A stretch of DNA of 26,712 nt. Origin: an uncultured Anaerobutyricum sp. GTDB taxonomy: Bacteria > Bacillota > Clostridia > Lachnospirales > Lachnospiraceae. Below, piece after piece: positions 5,689 through 13,505 of the stretch. The position numbers and the translations under genes were made by a program. Below the pieces are notes generated by a model that saw only the letters and a program-made list of their open reading frames with translations, was not told where the DNA came from and ran no database searches. Location: positions 1-26,712 of the forward strand of contig NZ_CAKRCF010000040.1 in assembly GCF_934307085.1 (NCBI RefSeq), read 5' to 3'. Position 1 is the stretch's first letter; the number at the start of each line of letters is the position of its first letter.

Positions 5689-8175
5689 ATGGGAGTAGTT
5701 TTATCACCACAGGAAGAACGAATCCGAAAAAATGGAGGAAAGATTATATTTTACTCTGATAATGAAAAATCAAGAGTACAGAAAATATACGATAGTTTCA
5801 GTGAAAGCAAGTCTTACGTTGATGTGCAGCGTGCAAAATATTTTACAGAGTCTTTTAAGAAGACGGAAGGACAGCCACTGGTACTTAGATGGGCAAAAGC
5901 ATTATATCATATCGCAGCAAATATAGAAGTGTACATTGAACCAGATCAGTTGATTGTCGGACGAGTAGGAAGAAACGGAAAATACGGACTCATTTATCCG
6001 GAATTAGATGGTTGTTTTCTGGAGCAGTTTGTACATCAGGCAAAAGACAGAACAGAATCTCCATTTGAAATTGAAGAGAAAGATGTAAAAATTATTGAGG
6101 AGGAGATTGCACCTTATTGGAAAGGAAAGACTTATTATGAAGAATTATCACAGTCATTTCCAGAAGATGTTTTAAAAGTAACTTACGACCCAGAGGACCG
6201 TTTTTCCTCACGATATATTGTAAATGAATCTTCTGCCTGGCGTTCTGCCCTTCAGTGGGTTCATGATTATAAAAAAGGAATTGATGAAGGATTTGCAGCA
6301 ATTCGTAAACAGGCTACACAGGCAATAGAACAGTTAGATGATATGAATCCGGCGGATACTATCGACAAAAAGGCATTTTATGAGGCGGTGCAGATTACCT
6401 GTGATGCGATTATTTTATGGGCACACAGACATAGTGAAAAGGCAAAAAAACTTGCAAAAGTTGAGCAAAATCCAAAAAGAAAAGAAGAACTTTTAGAAAT
6501 TGCAAGAATCACAAGAAAAGTTCCAGAATATCCTGCGGAGACATTTTATGAGGCATTACAGTCTCAATATTTTATCCAGATGTTTTCACGTATAGAACAA
6601 AAAACGGGGGCAACGATTTCGAATGGACGAATGGATCAGTATTTATGGCCTTATTATGAAAAAGATGTACAAGCAGGAACTATAAATCCGGCAAAAGCAA
6701 AAGAATTATTTACTTGCGTGTGGTTAGGTATGGCACAGTATCAGGATCTCTATATCAGTCCTGCCGGAGTAAAATTTAATGAAGGATATGCACACTGGGA
6801 AGCAGTTACAATTGGAGGACAGGATAAAAACGGTCTTGATGCAACGAATGAACTTTCCTATATTCTTTTGGAAAACAAGAGGGAATTTCCATTAAATTAT
6901 CCCGATCTTGCGGCAAGGATCCATTCCGAATCTTCGGATAAATTTCTCCATGCTGTAGCAGAGACAATCAAAGAGGGAAGCGGTTTTCCGAAGCTTTTAA
7001 ATGATGAAGAGATTATCCCGACACTTTTAGCGCATGGTGCGGATTTGACAAGTGCAAGAGATTATTCTGTTTCCGGATGTACGGAAGTACGCATGCCAAA
7101 TCTGGATACATTTACAACTGCATGTCCATGGATTAATCTTGGCTCTATTCTTGAACTGACATTGAATAATGGCCGAATGAAAAAATATGGAGAGGAATTA
7201 CTGACAGTCGAAACTGGTGACCCTCGTACATTTCAGACGTATGAAGAATTAGAAGCAGCATTCTTTAAACAGGAAGAGTACATTTTGAAAATGGCATTTA
7301 AGCAGCAGTACATTGCAAACCGCCTGCATGCGAGACATTTTGCTTCTCCATTAGGTTCCTCCTTGCATCAGCTATGTATGAAAAATGGACAGGATCTTCA
7401 CAGTGAGCATATTGAAGGTGGAATTGATATTGGATTTTTTGATTTTATAGGATTTGGAACGGCAGCCGATTCTCTGGCAGCACTAAAAAAGACGGTATTT
7501 GAAGATAAAACTTTGACAATGGAAGAAGTAATAGAGGCATTAGATGATAATTTTGAACATTATGAAATTGTGCGTCAGAGACTTCTTCATGCACCGAAGT
7601 ACGGAAATGATGACCCATATGCGGATTCCATAGCGAAAAAAATTGACCGGTTTGGAGTAGAATTTGGCGAAAAATATTCAAAGTATCTGGGAGTACAGAT
7701 GGATCTTCGATATGTATCGCAATCTTCCAATGTTCCATTTGGAAGTGTCGTTGCGGCAACACCAAACGGAAGAAAAGCCTGGACTGCATTATCTGACGGA
7801 GCATCGGCATCTCAGGGAGCAGACAGTAATGGACCGGCATCCGTACTTATGTCAAATGTTCATACGAAAAATAGTGACTTGAAGAATCGTGCATCGAGGC
7901 TTTTGAATATTAAAATGAGTCCATCGAGTGTTCAGGGTGAAGTCGGAACAAAGAGGCTTGTTGCATTCATCAAAGCATGGAGCGATTTGAAACTATGGCA
8001 TTTGCAATTTAATATTATTAATCAGGAAACACTTCTTGATGCACAGAAAAACCCGGAAAATTACAGAAGTCTTCTTGTCCGGGTAGCGGGATACAGCGCA
8101 TATTTTGTGCAGCTTTCGTCAAAACTGCAGGATGATATTATTTTAAGAACGGAGAATGAGTCCTTCGGTTCATAA
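5689..8175 (+). CDS. islA: glycyl-radical enzyme, probable isethionate sulfite-lyase
   Basis: The 828-residue enzyme starts at ATG 5689 (AGAAAGGA upstream). It has the PFL-like barrel with the active-site cysteine in SGCTE (Cys464, Glu466) and the C-terminal radical loop RVAGYSAYF (Gly801). Compared with residue numbers I recall for Bilophila wadsworthia IslA (R189, Q193, W374, C468, E470, R678, G805), this protein has Arg185, Gln189, Trp370, Cys464, Glu466, Arg674 and Gly801: all seven at a constant offset of four. In IslA the arginines and glutamine hold the sulfonate. The expected reaction is 2-hydroxyethanesulfonate to acetaldehyde plus sulfite, in the cytoplasm under strict anoxia. The sulfonate-type importer before it and the activase after it agree. 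The T in GCTE differs from the more common GCVE, so another hydroxy-sulfonate or diol substrate is not excluded. Confidence 0.75.
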   Translation: MGVVLSPQEERIRKNGGKIIFYSDNEKSRVQKIYDSFSESKSYVDVQRAKYFTESFKKTEGQPLVLRWAKALYHIAANIEVYIEPDQLIVGRVGRNGKYGLIYPELDGCFLEQFVHQAKDRTESPFEIEEKDVKIIEEEIAPYWKGKTYYEELSQSFPEDVLKVTYDPEDRFSSRYIVNESSAWRSALQWVHDYKKGIDEGFAAIRKQATQAIEQLDDMNPADTIDKKAFYEAVQITCDAIILWAHRHSEKAKKLAKVEQNPKRKEELLEIARITRKVPEYPAETFYEALQSQYFIQMFSRIEQKTGATISNGRMDQYLWPYYEKDVQAGTINPAKAKELFTCVWLGMAQYQDLYISPAGVKFNEGYAHWEAVTIGGQDKNGLDATNELSYILLENKREFPLNYPDLAARIHSESSDKFLHAVAETIKEGSGFPKLLNDEEIIPTLLAHGADLTSARDYSVSGCTEVRMPNLDTFTTACPWINLGSILELTLNNGRMKKYGEELLTVETGDPRTFQTYEELEAAFFKQEEYILKMAFKQQYIANRLHARHFASPLGSSLHQLCMKNGQDLHSEHIEGGIDIGFFDFIGFGTAADSLAALKKTVFEDKTLTMEEVIEALDDNFEHYEIVRQRLLHAPKYGNDDPYADSIAKKIDRFGVEFGEKYSKYLGVQMDLRYVSQSSNVPFGSVVAATPNGRKAWTALSDGASASQGADSNGPASVLMSNVHTKNSDLKNRASRLLNIKMSPSSVQGEVGTKRLVAFIKAWSDLKLWHLQFNIINQETLLDAQKNPENYRSLLVRVAGYSAYFVQLSSKLQDDIILRTENESFGS

Positions 8176-8282
8176 GTATTGCGAGTCGATTCTTGTGATT
8201 CCGTTGTATTCTTCGGTTCATAAGTATTGTGAGTCGGTTCTTGTGTTTTTGTGTACCCTTTGGTTTATAAGTATTGTAAGGT
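8163..8282 (+). repeat. three imperfect ~48-bp tandem repeats starting at the islA stop
   Basis: Copies begin at 8163, 8211 and 8258 (periods 48 and 47). Each starts with a version of CTTCGGTTCATAAGTATT; copy 1 contains the last codons and stop of islA, so the in-frame FGS-stop is repeated once intact and once in decayed form. The repeats fill the gap between islA and the activase gene. Confidence 0.85.
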
Positions 8283-8303
8283 CATACATAAAGGAGAACT
8301 ATT

Positions 8304-9200
8304 GTGAAAAATACAGGTATTATATTTAATATTCAACATTTTTCTATTCATGATGGACCTGGAATCCGGACAGTAGTATTTTTGAAAGGATGTCCCCTTC
8401 GATGCAGATGGTGTGCCAATCCTGAGTCCCAAAATCCTGATCCGGAGATTGCCTGGACAAGGGAAGAATGTATTGGCTGCAGAAGTTGTGTAAATTGTTT
8501 GAAAGAACTGCAGTGTGAATTCATAGAAAAAGAAGGTGTCTTTTGGGATAATCAGGTCAGACCAGATGAAAATCTGGCTGCTAGGGTGAAAAGAATCTGT
8601 CCTTCTGAAGCCTTGCATATAATCGGAGAAAGAAAAAGTGTAGAAGAAATTTTAGAGCAAGTTGAAAAAGATAAGACTTTTTATAAGACAAGTGGAGGAG
8701 GACTGACAGTTTCCGGTGGAGAACCGCTAATGCAGGCAGAATTTACAGCAGAGATTCTTAAAGAGGCAAAGAAGAGAACTATCAGTACCTGTATAGAGAC
8801 ATCGGGTCAGGCATCTTGGGAAAGATTTCAGCTAGTATTAAAAGAGTTAGATTATCTGATTATGGATATAAAATGCTTTTCATCAGATAGGCATAAAGAA
8901 CATACTGGAATTGGAAATGAATTGATACTTGAAAATATGCAGAAGATCAGAGAAACATTTCCTAATCTGCCTGTATTAGTGAGGACGCCGGTCATTCCGG
9001 GATTTAACGATACGGAAGAAGAAATTTTAAAAATTGCGGAATTTGTAAATCAGTTAAACTGTGAGTATGAATTATTAAAATATCACCGACTGGGATTACC
9101 GAAATATGATTCCTTGCATCGAGAATATCCAATGGGAGATGTTGAATTAGATGATGAGAAATTTAAAAAAATAAAAATGCGAGTGGCAGAACAATTTTAA
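8304..9200 (+). CDS. islB: glycyl-radical enzyme activating enzyme (radical SAM)
   Basis: This 298-residue protein starts at GTG 8304, 7 bp after AAGGAG. Radical-SAM motif C30-x3-C34-x2-C37 binds the SAM-cleaving [4Fe-4S] cluster, with HDGPGIRT just before it as in PFL-type activases. A ferredoxin-like insert follows with Cys at 56, 59, 62, 65, 71 and 99. That is six cysteines, fewer than the eight needed for two full auxiliary clusters, so one cluster may be absent or altered. VSGGEPLMQ near residue 133 is the SAM-binding GGEP motif. It removes a hydrogen from the enzyme's Gly801 to form the radical. Position directly after islA fits a dedicated partner; the tandem repeats between them may tune spacing or coupling. 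Confidence 0.85.
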   Translation: MKNTGIIFNIQHFSIHDGPGIRTVVFLKGCPLRCRWCANPESQNPDPEIAWTREECIGCRSCVNCLKELQCEFIEKEGVFWDNQVRPDENLAARVKRICPSEALHIIGERKSVEEILEQVEKDKTFYKTSGGGLTVSGGEPLMQAEFTAEILKEAKKRTISTCIETSGQASWERFQLVLKELDYLIMDIKCFSSDRHKEHTGIGNELILENMQKIRETFPNLPVLVRTPVIPGFNDTEEEILKIAEFVNQLNCEYELLKYHRLGLPKYDSLHREYPMGDVELDDEKFKKIKMRVAEQF

Positions 9201-9322
9201 TGAATAAATATTTTAAAGTGTGATTAAAAGTGCTTTCTGCAAAATCTTCTGCAAATTGGGGCATACAGATTGTAAAAAAGATTTTCGAGCACGCTCCAGA
9301 AAGATTTTTATAATTTATTTAG

Positions 9323-9420
9323 CCATTTTAAAAATAAAAAAGCCAAAAGATAAAGGAAATCAACCTTCAAGTGGTGAGGAATGATACCTTGGTCTTTTGG
9401 CTTTTTAATTTTTAAAATGG
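9323..9420. terminator. 98-bp inverted repeat, bidirectional terminator between convergent genes
   Basis: Arms 9323-9350 and 9393-9420 are 28 bp each with one mismatch, around a 42-nt centre. The core GCCAAAAGA/TCTTTTGGC is followed by T-runs on both strands, so it can end both islB (plus) and degV (minus) transcripts. The arms are longer than an ordinary terminator. Confidence 0.8.
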
Positions 9421-9453
9421 GAAAGACAATAGCACGATGTCTTCACGTTTTAA

Positions 9454-10317
9454 TTATCTGAAACTGATTCCAATTCCTACCGCACCAGGTCCAGTGTGTA
9501 CGCTGACACTTGCTGAAAGTGGTGAATAGAAGATATCATAGTCAGGGAATCTTTTCTTTAATAATGCAACCCATTCTTCCTGTTCGGTTTTGCTAAGACC
9601 AGCACCGGCAGCTCCGATGTGAAGCTTGGACATATCTTTATCTGCAAATCTTTTTTCAAGGTCAGACTGAATTGCTTTAATCATCTTTTCCTGTGCTTTT
9701 TTCATGGAGCCACGGGACTTGGCATAAGAATCCAGCTTTTCTCCCTGAATGGTTAAGATTGGTTTGATAGAAAGTACGGTTCCAAGCAGAGCTGCAGCAG
9801 GTGTGACACGACCACCTTTTTTCAGATATTCAAGAGTATTTACCGCAAGATAGATACTTGAATTATAAGCGTCTTCCTCTAAAAAATCCTTTATTTCTTT
9901 AGCGGAAGCCCCTTCTCTGGCCATATTTCTTGCCTGAAGAACAGATTCATACATCGTAACAGAAATTCGGTGATTATCAACAACCTGTACTTTACCTTCA
10001 TAATCCTGTGCATAACCTGTAGCAGCAGCACAGGAATTAGAAAGACCGCTTGACATCGGAATATATACAAGTTCATCATATCCGGTATCTAAAATCTGAT
10101 CCCATAAATCCATAACATCACCAGGGGATGGCTGAGAAGTAGAAATCTGTTTGTCACTGGAGAGAGCAGTGAAGAAATCCTCTTCGGAAATAGTATCTCC
10201 CTCATAAAAAGTTTCGTCGTTAATAATTATAGGCATATGTATAACATAAATGCCCCATTCTTTAGCGATTTCTTTTGTGATACCGCTGTTTGTATCAGTT
10301 ACAATAGCTGTGCGCAT
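9454..10317 (-). CDS. DegV-family fatty-acid-binding protein
   Basis: This 287-residue protein matches the full length of the DegV/FakB family. These cytoplasmic proteins hold a fatty acid so that the kinase FakA can phosphorylate it for phospholipid synthesis. Visible family features are the N-terminal AIVTDTNSGI, the STSQPSP loop (59-65), MSSGLSNS, YLKKGGRV and the C-terminal HTGPGAVGIG. The start at 10317 has AAAGGAG just upstream. It is transcribed toward islB and appears to be a single-gene unit. Which fatty acid it carries cannot be read from the sequence; genomes of this group usually carry several paralogues. Confidence 0.9.
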   Translation of the reverse strand: MRTAIVTDTNSGITKEIAKEWGIYVIHMPIIINDETFYEGDTISEEDFFTALSSDKQISTSQPSPGDVMDLWDQILDTGYDELVYIPMSSGLSNSCAAATGYAQDYEGKVQVVDNHRISVTMYESVLQARNMAREGASAKEIKDFLEEDAYNSSIYLAVNTLEYLKKGGRVTPAAALLGTVLSIKPILTIQGEKLDSYAKSRGSMKKAQEKMIKAIQSDLEKRFADKDMSKLHIGAAGAGLSKTEQEEWVALLKKRFPDYDIFYSPLSASVSVHTGPGAVGIGISFR

Positions 10318-10359
10318 AGTAAATCTCCTTTATAAAGTAAGTATTTATTATAGATAAGT

Positions 10360-10368
10360 ATTATAACA
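10360..10368 (-). promoter_or_regulatory. extended -10 promoter of the degV-family gene
   Basis: TGTTATAAT on the minus strand lies 42 bp upstream of the start codon. The -35 region at 17 bp (TAATAT) is poor, so this rests on the extended -10. Confidence 0.45.
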
Positions 10369-10570
10369 ATTCACATTCCATAATATTATGAAAGTCAATG
10401 AGACAATATATCATTTGTATTATGTCATGGAATTGCATAGATTAAAAAGAGTAGAATCCTCCTTTAGAAGTTGAAGTGTAAGAATACAAATAGTATATAA
10501 TGCTGTCATAAATTGTAGCATTAAATAAGAGGCATTTCAACATGGATTATAAAAATTCTGTCTATATTGT

Positions 10571-10599
10571 TCGACAAAATCTCTGATATATGGTACTAT
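10571..10599 (+). promoter_or_regulatory. promoter of a short leader or small RNA
   Basis: TCGACA (10571-10576) and TACTAT (10594-10599) are 17 bp apart, and TGG precedes the -10, making it extended. Start near 10606. Confidence 0.6.
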
Positions 10600-10684
10600 A
10601 AAAATAACAATTAAACCCAAATGGTATAAGTAAGAACTGCAGTATACCTTTAAGATTTTTATATTACATATTTCCGAATAAAGT

Positions 10685-10727
10685 AAGGAAACAGTTCAGA
10701 TATAAGTATTTGGCTGTTTCCTTTTTT
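10685..10727 (+). terminator. intrinsic terminator ~120 nt downstream of a promoter
   Basis: AAGGAAACAG (10685-10694) pairs with CTGTTTCCTT (10714-10723), followed by further T. Transcript from 10606 to here would be about 120 nt with no ORF and an internal stem GGTATA/TATACC (10623-10628 with 10643-10648). GAACTG (10634-10639) in that loop is complementary to CAGTTC (10692-10697), which overlaps the terminator arm. Confidence 0.75.
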
Positions 10728-10948
10728 GTTTGGAAATCAATAGTATTCTGGCAGTCTGTACACCCTAATTTGCGGTATATTTTGCCTTTATTCTGTTGTC
10801 GTAGCCGGGCTGGCTACGCAGCCTTCATTCAGGAAGAATCTCCCACAAATTGTGATGTGTATCTTGCAGAAAGCATTTTTCAAATATGCTTTAGTCAGAC
10901 TTAAAAAGGTTCTGAGAGTACATTAAGGGGAAAAGGGGGAATTTAATA

Positions 10949-12001
10949 TTGAAGAAGGTAGGAAAAAAATTAAGTGTAACGGGTTTGCTCCTAGGCATGC
11001 TGATTGTACTTTTTTTACTTAGTGGTTGTTCAAAAACTTCTAGATATTCAGAAACAGATACTGCATCAGGTGAGTCTGCCATAGTAGAGTATACTTGCAT
11101 TTCAAAACCAGAAAGTGAGAAGAAAATTTATGTTATTTTAAAAAATTATCATGGAGACTACTGGAAGAAAGTAATAGAAGGAATATCTAAAGCTGCAAAG
11201 GAGATAGATGCGGCAGTTTATCTGGGGGGAATTGATAACGAGACAGATATTTCCGGGCAGATTGCCTTAATGAATGAAGCGATGAAAAAAGGGGCAGATG
11301 GGATATTACTTGCTCCGGCGAATTCTACAGCATTGGTAAATAGCTGCAAGAAAGTTCGAGACCGTAAGATTCCGGTAGTCCTTATAGATTCTTCAATTAA
11401 CAGCACAGAATTTGATGCCTGCTATATGACAGATAATATGGATGCCGGGAAGATGGCTGCGAAGGAAATGCTTGATATGTTGAAGAAACAGGGGAATTCT
11501 TCGTTGGAACCTTTGGAAGTTGGAATATTGTTATCATCAGATACTTCGCAGGCAATGGTAAACCGCATTTCCGGTTTTTTAGATTACTGGACAAACTATG
11601 CGCCAACACAGTGGGAGGTTACGAAGGATATTTTCTTAAATGGTGGAGATGTGCAGAAAGCACAGTCGGATGCAGCAAGATTGTTACGGGAGAATAAAAA
11701 TATAAAAGGGATTTTAGGGTGTAACAATACATCTACAGTGGGAATTGCCAATACTCTTTTAGAAGAACAGAGGAAGGATATTGTAATGGTTGGTTTTGAT
11801 CTTGCAGATGAGACAAAGCAGATTATTCAAAGTCCAGATTATCAGGGAGTATCTTTATTGCAGAAGCAGGAGCAGATGGGATATATGGGTATGCATTCAC
11901 TGGATTCTTTTATAAAAGGAGAAAAATCAGAACAGAAATATTTTGATACTGGGATTGTTATGATTGATTCCGATTATCTTATGGAGAAGGGTGTCTCATG
12001 A
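10949..12001 (+). CDS. sugar-binding-type lipoprotein (periplasmic-binding protein, ribose class)
   Basis: This 350-residue protein starts at TTG 10949, 9 bp after AAAAGGGGG, with no better start nearby. Residues 1-26 are a signal peptide with lipobox LLSGC and Cys27 as the lipidated residue. The rest is a type I periplasmic-binding fold of the RbsB class: KIYVILKNYHGDYWKKVIEGI, GADGILLAPANSTALV, IPVVLIDSSINS, then LREN--IKGILGCNN and IVMVGFDLADETKQII. No permease or ATPase gene follows. Its 3' end instead overlaps by four bases (ATGA) the gene for a membrane diguanylate cyclase, so the two proteins are co-translated and probably work together as receptor and transducer. The ligand is unknown; a sugar or an autoinducer-like molecule is plausible. 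Confidence 0.85.
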   Translation: MKKVGKKLSVTGLLLGMLIVLFLLSGCSKTSRYSETDTASGESAIVEYTCISKPESEKKIYVILKNYHGDYWKKVIEGISKAAKEIDAAVYLGGIDNETDISGQIALMNEAMKKGADGILLAPANSTALVNSCKKVRDRKIPVVLIDSSINSTEFDACYMTDNMDAGKMAAKEMLDMLKKQGNSSLEPLEVGILLSSDTSQAMVNRISGFLDYWTNYAPTQWEVTKDIFLNGGDVQKAQSDAARLLRENKNIKGILGCNNTSTVGIANTLLEEQRKDIVMVGFDLADETKQIIQSPDYQGVSLLQKQEQMGYMGMHSLDSFIKGEKSEQKYFDTGIVMIDSDYLMEKGVS

Positions 12002-13446
12002 AAGAGAGAAGAAAAAATAAAAAGAAAAAGAAGGTTCTGCTGGTCATATATTTGACGGTTTGTCTGGCAATCATTGTATCGGCATATTTTCATCTGGGCA
12101 CAATCGCACAGAATTTTAATACACAACATTTAGAGTTGATTACCGGATTATATGCAGAGAAAATGAATGAATCTATGGAATATCTTCAAAATTATGTAAA
12201 AGAAGATGTGAAGATGATTCAGGCAATGGAAAATAAATCTCCAGAAAGGATTCAGAAACGCTTAGAAAAAAATCTTAATAAAGATATGTTTTGTAACGTA
12301 GGATTTATTATGAAAGATGGACAGATTTACGGAAGTAAATGTGCTGTTTCTGATATTAAGAAAAAGAATCTGGATAAGCAGGCATTGAGCTCGGCATTGT
12401 CTTTTAACTCTGACCCATATCAATCCAGCGAAACAGGTAATATGATTATGACAGTTTTTGTACCGATGATGGATTCGTCACAGATACGTACACTTTATGT
12501 ATCAATTATGATAGAGCAGCTCAGACAGTTGGGGATATATGAGCTGTTAGAGGGAAAAATCAGTGTACATCTGTTAAAAGCAGATTCAGAGAATTTTATT
12601 ACATGTATAAGTAGTGATGAAGATGATACAGCAGGTGGCTGGAACAACCTGTTACTGCAGCAAAAATATTTTGAGTATGATGAAGGATATTCCTATAAAC
12701 AATGGATAAAAGATATGCGCTCCGGCAAGAAAGAAGGCAGGTTTGCTGCTAAAGTTCGAGGAGAAGAAACGACAATATCCTACCGAAGTATTTCAGGGAT
12801 GCAAGGCTGGTACGTTGTTGTAGAATTGACAAATAAAAATATTTCAGATATTACACAGCACTTTTCTGTCTGGGGCGGGGTCTATGGCAGTATTCTGGTC
12901 GGATTGACAATTTTGTATATGTTGACGATTGTGTTATGGGAGAAAAAAGATAAAAAGCGTTATATCGGCTTATCTAGCACAGATGAACTGACAGGAATAT
13001 TAAATCGAAGGGCCTTTCAGGTGGCTTTAGAAGAAACACTCCGAAAGAAAAAATCAGGAATATTCATTTTTATCGATGTGGATAATTTTAAATCTTATAA
13101 TGATACCTATGGACATAATAATGGAGATCTTTGTCTGAAACATTTTGCAGCGGCAATGTATCAGTGTTTTCCAAAAGAAAGTATACTCGGCAGGTATGGC
13201 GGGGATGAATTCGTTGTCTATTTAAAAAATGTTACAAGAGAAACAGCATATGTATATATGACAGAGTTCCAGAAAAAGATTTCGCATTTAGTATTATCAA
13301 CTGGTGAAGAAGTACAATTATCAGCCAGTGCAGGTGGAGCTGCATTTCCAGAACAGGGAGAAGACTTTATTTCCTTATGCAGAAGTGCAGATGCAGCCCT
13401 ATACAATGTAAAACAAAATGGGAAAGCTGCTTTTAAGATGAAGTAG
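11998..13446 (+). CDS. membrane diguanylate cyclase with an extracellular sensor domain
   Basis: This 482-residue protein has two predicted membrane helices (about 13-32 and 292-314) that bracket an extracellular domain of ~260 residues with Cache-like features (LELITGLYAEKMNESMEYLQ helix, later ISGMQGWYVVVEL). The cytoplasmic GGDEF domain (about 325-482) is intact: DELTGILNRRAF, FIDVDNFKSYNDTYGHNNGD and RYGGDEF (401-405). It should make cyclic di-GMP from two GTP. The product-inhibition RxxD site five residues before GGDEF is absent (PKES there), so feedback inhibition may be missing. The ATG overlaps the stop of the binding lipoprotein gene, suggesting that ligand-loaded lipoprotein regulates the cyclase. 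Confidence 0.9.
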   Translation: MKERRKNKKKKKVLLVIYLTVCLAIIVSAYFHLGTIAQNFNTQHLELITGLYAEKMNESMEYLQNYVKEDVKMIQAMENKSPERIQKRLEKNLNKDMFCNVGFIMKDGQIYGSKCAVSDIKKKNLDKQALSSALSFNSDPYQSSETGNMIMTVFVPMMDSSQIRTLYVSIMIEQLRQLGIYELLEGKISVHLLKADSENFITCISSDEDDTAGGWNNLLLQQKYFEYDEGYSYKQWIKDMRSGKKEGRFAAKVRGEETTISYRSISGMQGWYVVVELTNKNISDITQHFSVWGGVYGSILVGLTILYMLTIVLWEKKDKKRYIGLSSTDELTGILNRRAFQVALEETLRKKKSGIFIFIDVDNFKSYNDTYGHNNGDLCLKHFAAAMYQCFPKESILGRYGGDEFVVYLKNVTRETAYVYMTEFQKKISHLVLSTGEEVQLSASAGGAAFPEQGEDFISLCRSADAALYNVKQNGKAAFKMK

Positions 13447-13505
13447 GGTTTAAATAATTTAATTTCTCTTTAATATTATGATAAGAAAAAAACGAGGAGA
13501 AGTTT

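Larger units (their letters stand above)
10369..10948 (+). other. 580-bp regulatory stretch before the lipoprotein/cyclase operon
   Basis: No convincing protein gene is present. It contains a promoter (10571-10599), a terminator (10685-10727) and two further perfect 7-bp hairpins: CGTAGCC/GGCTACG at 10800-10818 and AAAGCAT/ATGCTTT at 10870-10892. The operon start codon is at 10949. Confidence 0.5.

Noticed and set aside
10795..10825. Hairpin containing GTAGCCGGGCT, resembling part of a class I c-di-GMP riboswitch before a GGDEF operon
   Set aside because: The rest of the aptamer (the conserved GCAAA-type segments and first stem) is not found upstream, and the 7-bp stem is explained by a simple inverted repeat.
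10710..10904. 64-residue ORF in the leader of the lipoprotein operon
   Set aside because: It starts inside a terminator hairpin, has no ribosome binding site, and its composition looks like translated non-coding DNA.
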